Shown here: positions 34,166-41,559 of the stretch, in pieces | How the letters are laid out: each line of letters opens with the position of its first letter | Numbering within the stretch: the first letter of the stretch is position 1 | Assembly (NCBI GenBank): GCA_046704785.1 | Contig: JBJKRF010000138.1 | Location: 1-41,559 of the forward strand | Source: JBJKRF01 sp046704785 | Lineage (GTDB): Bacteria; Chloroflexota; Anaerolineae; Anaerolineales; Villigracilaceae | Length of the DNA stretch: 41,559 nt | Reading direction: 5' to 3' | Translations under genes and position numbers: made by a program | The notes under the pieces: generated by a model | What the model saw: the letters and a program-made list of their open reading frames with translations, nothing else | Databases searched by the model: none | What the model was told of the DNA's origin: nothing

Positions 34166-35128
34166 ATGCAAGCACATTGGGAACGGCGTTTGATCGCTTT
34201 GGCAGGGCATGTCGAGCGCCCATCTACACACCCCGTTTTTTCATATCGGGCTGGGAACGCTTCCCTGTTCCAGGCTTACAAGGTTTGCGCTCAGGTGGCC
34301 GCGGAGCATAGCAAGTCCTTTTACCTGGCCAGCGGACTGTTGCCTGAAGAAAAGCGTTCCGCAGTGCGTGCGCTGTACGCCTTCTGCCGTACCGTAGATG
34401 ACATCGTGGATGAGACCGCCGGCGCCGGTCGCGCCGAACGTCTCGATTACTGGCGCGGCATCCTGCGCGGCATACGCCAGCCCCATCCCGATGACCTGAT
34501 CGCCCAGGCCTGGGTCGACATGCGCAATCGTTATCACATCCCCGCACATTACGCCCTACAGCTCATCGACGGTGTGGCGCGCGACCTGAATCAGGTTCGC
34601 TACAAAGCCTTCGATGACCTGACCACTTACTGTTATAGTGTAGCTTCTACGGTCGGCCTGATGAGCATGTACATCGTTGGGTTTAAATCTCCCGAAGCCG
34701 TGCCCTTTGCCATCCGCCTGGGCGTGGCCCTGCAAATGACCAACATCTTGCGCGATGTTGTCGAAGATTTTCGCAATGGGCGCATTTACCTCCCCAAGAA
34801 AGAACTCGAAGCTTTTGGCCTGAGCGAGGCCGATCTGGCGCACGGCGAAGTTACGCCGCAATGGCGCGAATTCATGCGCTTCCAGGTTCGCCGCACGCGC
34901 CAGCTGTATGCCGAGGCGCAAGCCGGAATCCAGTTGCTCGAACCAGACGGACAACTGGCGATCGGTGCCGCATCCGATTTTTACCAGGGCATCCTGGATG
35001 CCATCGAGTCGAATGACTATGACGTTTTTTCACGTCGCGCCAGCTTAAGCGCCTGGGAAAAACTCCGTCGCCTGCCAAGCCTGTGGGTGAAACAAGCCGC
35101 ATCACGAATGCAGGATGCAACCCATTGA
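34166..35128 (+). CDS. crtB: Phytoene/squalene synthase family protein (CrtB type)
   Basis: 320 residues. Both aspartate-rich motifs of head-to-head prenyl synthases are present: DDIVDE in AFCRTVDDIVDE and DVVED in QMTNILRDVVEDFRNGRIYLP. YCYSVASTVGLM lies between them. It expectedly condenses two geranylgeranyl diphosphates to phytoene, the substrate of the divergent crtI product. The ATG at 34166 follows AAGGAG by 7 nt; the longer frame upstream would run through the promoter. It is monocistronic, with a hairpin terminator shortly after. Confidence 0.94.
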   Translation: MQAHWERRLIALAGHVERPSTHPVFSYRAGNASLFQAYKVCAQVAAEHSKSFYLASGLLPEEKRSAVRALYAFCRTVDDIVDETAGAGRAERLDYWRGILRGIRQPHPDDLIAQAWVDMRNRYHIPAHYALQLIDGVARDLNQVRYKAFDDLTTYCYSVASTVGLMSMYIVGFKSPEAVPFAIRLGVALQMTNILRDVVEDFRNGRIYLPKKELEAFGLSEADLAHGEVTPQWREFMRFQVRRTRQLYAEAQAGIQLLEPDGQLAIGAASDFYQGILDAIESNDYDVFSRRASLSAWEKLRRLPSLWVKQAASRMQDATH

Positions 35129-35136
35129 CTTGAGAA

Positions 35137-35162
35137 GACGGCTTACTATCAGCCGCCTTTTT
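35137..35162 (+). terminator. Probable terminator after crtB
   Basis: A 7-bp stem with one mismatch (GACGGCT/AGCCGCC) and a 7-nt loop is followed by TTTTT. It lies 9 bp after the crtB stop. The rest of the gap (35163-35318) holds the promoter of the next operon and no other gene that I can support. Confidence 0.6.
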
Positions 35163-35294
35163 CGTTAAACGGAACAGGGACAAAAGGCGGCGCAGACGTC
35201 GAGACGGCGGGCACAGCGCGGCGTACGGGTGGAACAGAGCCGTCCATCTTCCCATCGATTTCCACAGAACCGCTTTTTAAATCCACGGGCATTA

Positions 35295-35300
35295 TATAAT
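35295..35300 (+). promoter_or_regulatory. -10 of the methyltransferase-lyase operon
   Basis: A consensus TATAAT lies 18 nt upstream of the ATG at 35319, with AAGGAG between (35308-35313). The region 16-17 nt further upstream is only T-rich (CTTTTT), not a good -35. Confidence 0.45.
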
Positions 35301-35318
35301 CAGGGCAAGGAGAATCTT

Positions 35319-35960
35319 ATGGCAAAGACCTTTACTTTCGATGAGTTACAGGATTATCTTACCGGCCTGGTGCCACCGCGCCCGGAGGAAATGCAGGTCA
35401 TGGAAGCTTACGCCGAGGCGAACGATTTTCCCATCATTGGCCCGGCGGCTGGCTATGTCTGTTATCAGATCACACGCATGATCGGTGCACAAAAGGTCTT
35501 CGAGATGGGTTCCGGCTACGGCTATTCGACCGCCTGGTTCGCCAGAGCCGTCCAGGAAAACGGTGGCGGGGTCGTCCATCACGTTGTGTGGGATGCCAAG
35601 CTGTCGAGCATGGCGCGCGAGCATCTCGGCAAGCTCGGTTTCGGCAAAATCGTGAAATATCACATCGCCGAGGCGATACAGAACTTGAGCGGCACGCCCG
35701 GCCCTTTTGATTTGATTTTCAACGACATCGACAAGGAGGCCTACCCCGAGTCGCTGCCGCTCATCAAAGAGAAATTGCGCTCCGGCGGTGTGCTCATTAT
35801 CGACAATATGCTCTGGCACGGGCAGGTCTTCGACGAGAAGGACCACCAAACGACCACGGACGCGGTGCGGAACTTCACCGCCGCCATCACCACCGACCCG
35901 GATTGGATCGTTACCCTGGCGCCCGTCCGCGACGGCATGATCGTCGCATACAAGAAATAG
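35319..35960 (+). CDS. O-methyltransferase (CCoAOMT/PF01596-like)
   Basis: 213 residues of a SAM-dependent O-methyltransferase fold. VFEMGSGYGYSTAWFARAV is the SAM-binding loop, DLIFNDIDKEAYPESLPLI carries the metal-binding Asp region of this cation-dependent family, and GGVLIIDNMLWHGQVFD is the conserved later segment. Such enzymes methylate catechols or small phenols in most known cases, and the bacterial substrates are often unknown. AAGGAG precedes the ATG. It opens a four-gene operon with 6-10 bp gaps. Confidence 0.9.
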   Translation: MAKTFTFDELQDYLTGLVPPRPEEMQVMEAYAEANDFPIIGPAAGYVCYQITRMIGAQKVFEMGSGYGYSTAWFARAVQENGGGVVHHVVWDAKLSSMAREHLGKLGFGKIVKYHIAEAIQNLSGTPGPFDLIFNDIDKEAYPESLPLIKEKLRSGGVLIIDNMLWHGQVFDEKDHQTTTDAVRNFTAAITTDPDWIVTLAPVRDGMIVAYKK

Positions 35961-35969
35961 CGGACAATC

Positions 35970-37142
35970 ATGCACAACTTCGACGCTTCTTTCGACCGGC
36001 GTGACACCAACAGTGTCAAATGGACCTATTACCCGCCCGATGTGTTGCCGCTCTGGGTGGCCGACATGGACTTTCCCTCGCCGGCGCCCGTCATCGAGGC
36101 GCTGCATAGCTTCCTCGGCCAACGCACGTTTGGCTACGAATTCGCCAACGCGCAACTGCGCGAGACTGTGTCTGCGCGCATGGACAGGCTCTACGGCTGG
36201 CAGGTGAATCCGGAGGCCGTGATCGCCACGCCGGGCGTCATCGCCGGCTTCAACGCAGCAGCCTGGGCGGTGTGCCGGCCCGGCGCGGGAATCCTGACCC
36301 AGCCGCCGGTCTATCCGCCGTTTTTCCATGTAGCCGATCACGTCGGGCTGGTCAACCAACTGGCTCCCTTGCAGGTCACAGCCGAGGGCCGGCGCCTGCA
36401 TTACGGCATTGACTTCGACCAATTCGCCGCGGCTTTCCATACCAATGATGCACGCACCGACATGTTCCTGTTGTGCAATCCGCACAACCCCACCGGGCGC
36501 GCCTACACCCGCGATGAGTTGCAGCGCATGGCCTCCATCTGTCTCGACAATGAGGTCATCATTTGCTCAGACGAAATCCACAGCGAGCTAACCCTGGGAG
36601 CGACGCAACACCTCCCCATCGCTGCGCTTTCGCCCGAAGTCGAAGCGCGCACCATTACGCTGATCGCGCCCAGCAAGACTTTCAACATCCCCGGCCTGTT
36701 CTGTGGATTTGCCATCATCCCCAACGCGGGCCTGCGCGCGCGGTTCACCAAGGCCGCCGAACGCATGGCGCAGCACGTCAGCAGCCCGTCGCTCGTCGCG
36801 GCACAGGCAGCTTTTTCGGGAGTCTGCGATGGCTGGCTGGACGACCTGCGCGCTTATCTGACATCCAACCGCGATTTCGTCGTCGCGGCCCTCGAGAAAG
36901 ATTTTCCTTCCATCCGCGCCACCGTGCCCGAAGCCACCTACCTGGCCTGGATGGACTGCAATGCACTGGGCCTCGAACCGGCTCCCTACGAATTTTTTCT
37001 AAACAAAGCCAAAGTGGCGCTCAACAAAGGCGACGACTTCGGCCCGGGCGGCGAGGGCTTCGTCCGCTTCAATTTCGGCAGTCCGCGCCAGGTGCTGGCC
37101 GAAGGGCTCGAAAAGATGCACACTGCGCTCGAACAGCGCTGA
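35970..37142 (+). CDS. MalY/PatB family PLP aminotransferase-lyase
   Basis: 390 residues of a fold-type I PLP enzyme. It opens with FDRRDTNSVKWTYYPPDVLPLWVADMDFPSP, typical of MalY/PatB C-S lyases. LLCNPHNPTGRAYTRDEL, ICSDEIHSELTL and the Schiff-base lysine in LIAPSKTFNIPGLFCGFAII follow. The family contains cystathionine beta-lyases (PatB) and the maltose regulator MalY. Expected reaction: cleavage of cystathionine or another cysteine conjugate to a thiol, pyruvate and ammonia. It is the second gene of the methyltransferase operon (9 bp after the first). Confidence 0.92.
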   Translation: MHNFDASFDRRDTNSVKWTYYPPDVLPLWVADMDFPSPAPVIEALHSFLGQRTFGYEFANAQLRETVSARMDRLYGWQVNPEAVIATPGVIAGFNAAAWAVCRPGAGILTQPPVYPPFFHVADHVGLVNQLAPLQVTAEGRRLHYGIDFDQFAAAFHTNDARTDMFLLCNPHNPTGRAYTRDELQRMASICLDNEVIICSDEIHSELTLGATQHLPIAALSPEVEARTITLIAPSKTFNIPGLFCGFAIIPNAGLRARFTKAAERMAQHVSSPSLVAAQAAFSGVCDGWLDDLRAYLTSNRDFVVAALEKDFPSIRATVPEATYLAWMDCNALGLEPAPYEFFLNKAKVALNKGDDFGPGGEGFVRFNFGSPRQVLAEGLEKMHTALEQR

Positions 37143-37148
37143 GCAGCC

Positions 37149-37982
37149 ATGAATCTAAAAGATCTCCTTCAACGCGACGCGAATCCGGCTCCCTGGGCCG
37201 AAGGTGAAAAAATCCCTTGGAACGATCCCGACTTCAGCCGCCGTATACTCAAAGAGCACCTGACCCAGGCCCACGACGCCGCCAGCCGGCGCACATCCAA
37301 AATCAAGAAACACGTCGATTGGATTCACAACGAGATACTGGCCGGGAAGGAATCTCGCATCCTCGACCTGGGATGCGGCCCCGGCCTGTACGCCGCGCGT
37401 CTGGCTACCCGTGGGCATACCATCGTCGGAATCGACTTTTCCCCAGCCTCCATCGCCTACGCCGTCAAACACGCCCCTGAAAATTGCACCTACCACCTGG
37501 GCGACGTGCGCAAGATCGCATTCGACAGCGGATTCGATCTGGTACTGTTCATCTACGGCGAATTGAATGTCTTTCGCCCTGCCGAGGCCCGTACGATCCT
37601 GGAGAAAGCCTACGCCGCCTTGCAACCCAACGGCAAGCTGTTGGTGGAACTCTCCACCTTCGACAGCGTCGAACAGATTGGCAACCAGCCGTCCACCTGG
37701 TACAGCGCCCAAAGCGGACTCTTCTCTGATCAACCGCATCTATGTCTGATGGAATCCTTTTGGGATGAAGAGCAGGCTGTTGCCACCGAGCGTTTCTTCA
37801 TCGTAGAGGCCAATTCAGGAGAAGTCACGCGCTACGCCGCCAGCACACAGGCCTATGAACAGGAGGCGTTCCAGCCCCTGTTGGAAGAGGCCGGTTTTCG
37901 CAACGTCAACTTCTACCCATCTCTGACCGGTAAAATGGAAGCTACACCGGGCGAATTTTTCGTCGTCGTGGCGCAGAGATAA
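37149..37982 (+). CDS. SAM-dependent methyltransferase (class I)
   Basis: 277 residues. Motif I is ILDLGCGPGLYAARLATRGH, followed by VGIDFSPASIAYA and the acidic-hydrophobic FDLVLFIYGELNVF near motif IV. Substrate-recognition residues are not diagnostic. The C-terminal third is a mixed alpha/beta extension found in many small-molecule methyltransferases. It begins 6 bp after the PatB-like gene. Acceptor unknown. Confidence 0.85.
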   Translation: MNLKDLLQRDANPAPWAEGEKIPWNDPDFSRRILKEHLTQAHDAASRRTSKIKKHVDWIHNEILAGKESRILDLGCGPGLYAARLATRGHTIVGIDFSPASIAYAVKHAPENCTYHLGDVRKIAFDSGFDLVLFIYGELNVFRPAEARTILEKAYAALQPNGKLLVELSTFDSVEQIGNQPSTWYSAQSGLFSDQPHLCLMESFWDEEQAVATERFFIVEANSGEVTRYAASTQAYEQEAFQPLLEEAGFRNVNFYPSLTGKMEATPGEFFVVVAQR

Positions 37983-37991
37983 GGAGTTCCG

Positions 37992-39002
37992 ATGAAAATC
38001 CTATTTATCGGCGGTACCGGGCTGATCAGTTCCGCCTGCGCCGACCTGGCCGTCCAGCGCGGGCACGACCTGACCCTCTTGAACCGTTCTATTTCCGCCA
38101 AATATTCCATGCCGCCCGGCGCGCAACGGCTCGTCGGCGACGTGCGCGGCGACCCCGCGCATCTGGCCGAACTCCTGAAGGAACAACGCTTCGACGCCGT
38201 GGTCGACTGGATCGCCTACACACCCTCAGATATCCAACGCGACATCCGCCTGTTCAGCGGCAAAACGCGCCAGTTCGTCTTTATCAGTTCGGCCAGCGCT
38301 TACCAAAAACCGCCCGCACATTACCTGATTACCGAGGAAACACCGCTCGGCAATCCCTTCTGGCAATATTCGCGCGACAAGATCGCCTGCGAAGAGATTT
38401 TGATGCGCGCCTGGCAGCAGCAGGGTTTCCCGGTTACTATCATCCGCCCCTCACTGACGTATGGGCCCTCACAGATTCCGTTGTGCGTCAACAGTTGGGC
38501 GCATCCGTACACCCTGATCGAGCGCATGCAGCGCGGCAAAAAGATCATCGTCCCTGGCGACGGCTCGTCGCTGTGGGTTTTGACCTGGAATGAGGATTTC
38601 GCCAAGGGGCTGGTCGGCCTGTTAGGGCGGGAGGAGGCCTGCGGGGAGGCCTTCCAGATTACATCTGACGAGGTGTTGACCTGGGACCAGATTTACCGTG
38701 AAACGGCGCACGCCCTGGCGCTCGACATCGACATCGTCCATGTCCCCTCCGAATTGATTGCCGCCTATGATGCGGGCATGCTCGGCAGCCTGATCGGCGA
38801 CAAAGCCAACAGCAGCGTGTTCGACAACAGCAAAGTCAAGCGCTATGTTCCCGATTTCGTTTGCGAGGTGCCCTGGGCCGAAGGGGTTCGCCGTGCGCTG
38901 GCCTGGCACGCAGCCGAGGCAGCCCGCCGCAGCGTGGACACAAAAATTGACGGGGTCTGGGATCAGATCATCACGGCCTACGAGAAAGCCTTTCCCCAAT
39001 AG
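37992..39002 (+). CDS. NAD-dependent epimerase/dehydratase (atypical SDR)
   Basis: 336 residues. A Rossmann fold with the short glycine loop FIGGTGLISSACADLAVQRG and RDLTLLNRS-type strand (about 1-40), as in the CSP41-like atypical extended SDRs. FVFISSASAYQKP lies at the usual catalytic Ser/Thr strand, but the usual YxxxK is not clear (nearest is QYSRDKIACEEIL, with Y and K separated by SRD). IIRPSLTYGPSQIP and the extended C-terminal domain are SDR-like. It is the last gene of the operon, 9 bp after the methyltransferase. Confidence 0.85.
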   Translation: MKILFIGGTGLISSACADLAVQRGHDLTLLNRSISAKYSMPPGAQRLVGDVRGDPAHLAELLKEQRFDAVVDWIAYTPSDIQRDIRLFSGKTRQFVFISSASAYQKPPAHYLITEETPLGNPFWQYSRDKIACEEILMRAWQQQGFPVTIIRPSLTYGPSQIPLCVNSWAHPYTLIERMQRGKKIIVPGDGSSLWVLTWNEDFAKGLVGLLGREEACGEAFQITSDEVLTWDQIYRETAHALALDIDIVHVPSELIAAYDAGMLGSLIGDKANSSVFDNSKVKRYVPDFVCEVPWAEGVRRALAWHAAEAARRSVDTKIDGVWDQIITAYEKAFPQ

Positions 39003-39016
39003 TCAAGCGAAACGCA

Positions 39017-39049
39017 CCAAAAAAGGCGGATGGGAAAATTCCATCCGCC
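39017..39049 (-). terminator. Rho-independent terminator on the minus strand
   Basis: A 9-bp perfect stem (GGCGGATGG/CCATCCGCC, loop AATTTTC on the minus strand) is followed by TTTTTT. It terminates transcription coming from the right, either the histidine-kinase operon or a separate small RNA. On the plus strand it has no T-run, so it is a poor terminator for the operon ending at 39002. Confidence 0.88.
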
Positions 39050-39272
39050 ACGGCACATCCTTTCTAATTTACCTTCAGATTACTTATTCAGATTGCTTAA
39101 CTTACGGTCAAAGTTTTGCAGTTTGAAGCAAGAACGGGCGAAGACCCTTTTATCGTCCAGGGAGACGTCTGGCTCGCAAGCTTTTCGCCGGCGCCCAGGA
39201 GATTGCTCACCCGATCTCACCTCGGTTGTACGGTTCGCTCATCGCTTCGATTTATACCTCCTTTCCTGAACG
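39017..39272 (-). ncRNA. Candidate small RNA gene (unidentified)
   Basis: A 367-bp gene-free stretch (39003-39369) on the minus strand has a possible promoter (TTGATT at 39302-39307, 16-nt spacer, TAGTAT at 39280-39285) and a perfect terminator at its end, giving a transcript of about 255 nt. The transcript begins near a small hairpin (TTTCC-GTTCA-GGAAA). It can form GAGAT/ATCTC, CCAG/CTGG and GGCGAA/TTCGCC pairings. Two copies of AATCTGAA lie near its 3' end. I do not recognise it as 6S, tmRNA, SRP RNA, RNase P RNA or a known riboswitch. It could instead be the 3' untranslated region of the kinase mRNA. Confidence 0.35.
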
Positions 39273-39369
39273 GAAACGGATACTAAAGTCATGATAGTAC
39301 GAATCAAGGGGCGATACATTAAAAAGACCCTTCATTATCGAAATTTTAAGAATCTAATTTGGACCGCAG

Positions 39370-40722
39370 TCAACCGGGAAGCGGCAACCGAATCGAAAAA
39401 CGGCTGCCCAGGTCAATGCCGGCGCTGTCGGCGGTCAGCGTGCCACCGTGCAATTCCACAATCGACCTGGCAATCGCCAGCCCCAACCCCGACTCATTTC
39501 CACTGCGGGACGGATCGCTGCGGAAGGAACGCTCGAAGATGTGAAACAGAGCCTCCGGCGAAATGCCGCTGCCGTTATCCTGAACACAGATAACCAGACT
39601 CCCCGCTTCCTGCCGAGCGCTGAGACGAATTTTCCCGCCCTCCGGCGTGTACCGCAAGGCATTGCTGACCAGGTTACCCAGCACCTGCTCCATGCGCTCC
39701 AGGTCAATATCGACTTCCGCCAATCCAGATGGCACTTCGATATTAAGCGCAATCCCATGCTCTTTCGCCTGATTCTGATAGGCCGCCTGTGTCTTCTCCA
39801 GGAGGTCCTGCGGTGCAACGGGATGCTTGTGAGTGACCAGTTCACCAGCATCCGCCAGGGAAAGCGTACGCAAGTCTTCGACCAAGTGCTGCAAGTGCTG
39901 CACCTCGGCCTGCATGATGGCGAAACGTTCTGGCGTAACATCCAGCTTGCCGTCCTTGAGCGACTCGAGGTACCCGCCGATGACCGTCAACGGATTGCGC
40001 AGATCGTGGGCGATGTCGGCGGTCATCTGGCGACGCGCCTGGTTGGCGCGCACCAGGTCGGCGCTCATCCGATTGAAAGAGGCGGCCAGTTCACCAAGCT
40101 CGTCCTGCGAACGCACCGACACGCGCTGTTCGAGTTCACCGCGCGCCATGGCCTGCGTGGCAGCCGTCAGGTCACGCACGGGATGGGTCAGGGTGCGCGC
40201 CAGGAACAATCCGAGAAGCAGGGCCAGGACTGCGCCACCCAGAGCAGCGATCAGCAAGGAATCGTTGACGCCAGCCACGAACTGGTCTTCTGATGCGCTA
40301 CGGGCAGGCGGTTGCCCGGTTGTCAAAACGGTCCCGACCACAGCGCCGTTGACGGTCACCCCAACGCCCTGGGCGATCACGTCTCCCGGCACTTTCTGTC
40401 CAGGGGTAAAGGTTCCGCCAGGGATGACGACGACCTGATGAGTATCTACCAACGCGAACGGCTGGGGGGCCGCAGGTTGTCCCGCGTTTGGAGGCCCTGC
40501 AGGCAGCAGGTTTTGCTGGCGCAGCACCTGCCCCACGCCATCCCAGGAACCGTTCGTCTGGTAATAATCGCTGACGACGGCAATGAACTCGCTCCGTCGC
40601 TGGTCGAGCAGGTAACGGCTAAACTGGATGGAGGTGGTCACCCAGACGAATACGGCTGCCAGCCCGATGGCAACCAGGCTGACGAACAGGAATGCAAGAG
40701 TGAGCTTAACGGTGAGTTTCAT
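39370..40722 (-). CDS. Sensor histidine kinase (BaeS/OmpR-partner type)
   Basis: 450 residues. An N-terminal helix (about 7-30) precedes a periplasmic sensor region (about 32-152) and a second helix (about 155-177). HAMP lies about 175-228 (RTLTHPVRDLTAATQAMARG). HisKA has the phospho-accepting H239 in DIAHDLRNPLTVIGGYLE. The HATPase_c domain has NLVSNALRYTPEGG, VQDNGSGI and ESGLGLAI. It probably autophosphorylates and passes the phosphate to the regulator 2 bp upstream. The stimulus is unknown; its sensor domain shows P/G-rich loops but no recognised family. The sensor is of modest size. Confidence 0.93.
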   Translation of the reverse strand: MKLTVKLTLAFLFVSLVAIGLAAVFVWVTTSIQFSRYLLDQRRSEFIAVVSDYYQTNGSWDGVGQVLRQQNLLPAGPPNAGQPAAPQPFALVDTHQVVVIPGGTFTPGQKVPGDVIAQGVGVTVNGAVVGTVLTTGQPPARSASEDQFVAGVNDSLLIAALGGAVLALLLGLFLARTLTHPVRDLTAATQAMARGELEQRVSVRSQDELGELAASFNRMSADLVRANQARRQMTADIAHDLRNPLTVIGGYLESLKDGKLDVTPERFAIMQAEVQHLQHLVEDLRTLSLADAGELVTHKHPVAPQDLLEKTQAAYQNQAKEHGIALNIEVPSGLAEVDIDLERMEQVLGNLVSNALRYTPEGGKIRLSARQEAGSLVICVQDNGSGISPEALFHIFERSFRSDPSRSGNESGLGLAIARSIVELHGGTLTADSAGIDLGSRFSIRLPLPG

Positions 40723-40724
40723 AT

Positions 40725-41408
40725 TTATTCAGGACGAAAGCGATACCCAACGCCGAAGACAGTTTCTATATAGATCGGCTTGGCAGGGTCTGGCTCGATC
40801 TTGGTGCGCAGGTTGCGCACGTGGACATCAATGGTGCGTTCGACGCCCTCGAAGGTGGTTCCCTGCAATTTGAGCAGCAAGTCGGCGCGGGGAAAGACCC
40901 GGCCCGGTACAGACATCAGGGTGTAGAGCAAATCGAATTCGGAAGGAGTCAGGCTGACGGGGCGTCCGTCGACTGTAACAACACGGGAATCCCGGTCGAG
41001 GTGGACGCCGCCCACCCTCAACACTTCCGGCTCGGAGACGGCCCGGTCCGCCCGGCGCAAGACGGCGTTGATACGCGCGACGAGTTCCTTCATGCCGAAG
41101 GGCTTGGTGACATAGTCATCCGCGCCCAGTTCGAGCCCCAACACTTTATCGGTCTCGTCCAGCTTGGCAGTCAGCAAGATGATGGGCGTCTCGCGTTCCT
41201 TACGATAGGCACGAATAAAATCGTAGCCGCTCATTTCGGGCATCATGATGTCGAGCAGAATCAAGTCTGGCTTTTCGCGCCGGGCAACGAAGAGCGCCTC
41301 GCGCCCATCACCGGCAATGACCACGCGAAAGCCTTCCCCCAGCAGGTAGTCGCGCACCAGGGTGCGCACATTGGCTTTGTCATCGGCAATCAGGATCGTT
41401 TTTGGCAT
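40725..41408 (-). CDS. OmpR/PhoB family response regulator
   Basis: 227 residues. The receiver domain (about 1-120) has the acidic pocket D9/D10, the phospho-accepting D53 (LILLDIMMPEMSG) and VTKPF. The winged-helix DNA-binding domain (about 130-227) has VDGRPVSLTPSEFDLLYTLMS, VERTIDVHVRNLRTKIEPDP and the C-terminal YIETVFGVGYRF. It is the first gene of the operon with the histidine kinase. A TAGAAT hexamer ends 6 nt before the ATG, with no Shine-Dalgarno. Targets cannot be read from this window. Confidence 0.95.
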   Translation of the reverse strand: MPKTILIADDKANVRTLVRDYLLGEGFRVVIAGDGREALFVARREKPDLILLDIMMPEMSGYDFIRAYRKERETPIILLTAKLDETDKVLGLELGADDYVTKPFGMKELVARINAVLRRADRAVSEPEVLRVGGVHLDRDSRVVTVDGRPVSLTPSEFDLLYTLMSVPGRVFPRADLLLKLQGTTFEGVERTIDVHVRNLRTKIEPDPAKPIYIETVFGVGYRFRPE

Positions 41409-41414
41409 ATTCCT

Positions 41415-41420
41415 ATTCTA
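41415..41420 (-). promoter_or_regulatory. Putative -10 of the two-component operon (leaderless start)
   Basis: On the minus strand TAGAAT lies 6 nt before the regulator ATG. It has no TGN extension, and the -35 region is weak (GTAACA at a 16-nt spacing). Confidence 0.35.
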
Positions 41421-41489
41421 GCGTAAAAGGCGAGTGTTACGAGTTTGGATAATAAAGGTTCATTGGAAATCATCTACGCGGTGAAGCAG

Positions 41490-41559
41490 ATTTGTGGGGT
41501 GGGGGGGGGGGGTGGCGCCCCCAGCCCCCCCCCCAACTCACCCCAAAACCCCCAAAAAA
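41490..41559. other. Low-complexity G/C homopolymer end
   Basis: Long G-runs are followed by long C-runs, with GGCGCC at the turn, so the stretch is nearly self-complementary, and it ends in AAAAAA. No gene is visible. It looks like a contig end or an assembly/sequencing artefact rather than biology. Confidence 0.6.

Noticed and set aside
35346..36485. 379-codon open frame on the minus strand
   Set aside because: It lies antisense to the O-methyltransferase and PatB-like genes, which show clear catalytic motifs.
39187..39222. Eleven-codon peptide frame (MSEPYNRGEIG) in the candidate RNA
   Set aside because: The AAGGAGGT purine stretch is 13 nt from the ATG, too far for normal initiation, and the frame is very short.
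39291..39593. 100-codon plus-strand frame in the gap and kinase 3' end
   Set aside because: Most of it is antisense to the histidine kinase; composition is not protein-like.
1..41559. Search for CRISPR repeats, insertion sequences and phage genes
   Set aside because: No direct-repeat array, transposase, terminal inverted repeat or phage structural gene was seen; the only tandem repeat is the lipoprotein linker.

Overview
The window (about 41.6 kb, fairly GC-rich) reads as chromosomal DNA of a free-living bacterium. My best inference is a Chloroflexota (Anaerolineae-like) genome. The grounds are the A/T/P-rich lipoprotein linker, a YbhF-type ATPase split into two ORFs, a CarH-type regulator beside crtI/crtB, and a DUF92 and bactofilin neighbourhood. 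No 16S or other phylogenetic marker is present, so this is not proven. I see no insertion sequences, phage genes or CRISPR arrays. The last ~70 bases are G/C homopolymer runs and look like a contig edge or artefact.

Layout. (1) 1-1.6 kb: a CAU tRNA and a LytS-like 5-TM membrane protein on the minus strand, then a SlyD/FKBP isomerase on the plus strand. (2) 1.6-6.2 kb, minus strand: a tightly packed run read as bactofilin, a ProRS-derived protein without an aminoacylation core, a DegT/DnrJ aminotransferase, a PH-like membrane protein and a DUF92 protein. (3) 6.2-12.6 kb, minus strand: rfbB, a GT-C-like membrane protein, a GT2 glycosyltransferase, a histidine phosphatase, a 3-methyladenine glycosylase and fabI, closed by a strong terminator. 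(4) 12.8-18.4 kb: a YkgJ-type cysteine-cluster protein, then a TetR-controlled ABC-2 exporter operon diverging from an MFS transporter. (5) 18.5-27.8 kb, plus strand: a complete BMP-family (nucleoside-type) ABC importer coupled to threonine synthase and an AI-2E family protein, then a GT2, a DUF456 protein and a small membrane protein. (6) 28-35.1 kb: an MFS gene broken by one frameshift, and a carotenoid locus with divergent crtI and crtB. The crtI operon continues into a B12-binding MerR regulator (CarH type), a His-rich polytopic membrane protein and an SDR. (7) 35.3-39.0 kb, plus strand: O-methyltransferase, MalY/PatB-type lyase, SAM methyltransferase and an atypical SDR. (8) 39.0-41.4 kb, minus strand: an OmpR-family regulator with its histidine kinase, followed by a gene-free stretch that looks like a small RNA gene.

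How it works together. The carotenoid locus is the most system-like part. Two near-identical promoters point away from each other between crtI and crtB, and the CarH-like protein keeps the residues that cap and ligate adenosylcobalamin. This predicts light-dependent derepression of phytoene synthesis and desaturation, together with the two uncharacterised genes behind carH. The TetR operon has a perfect palindrome at its predicted start site, which fits autorepression. Four genes carry a -10-like hexamer 6-7 nt before the start codon and no Shine-Dalgarno, suggesting leaderless mRNAs are common in this organism.
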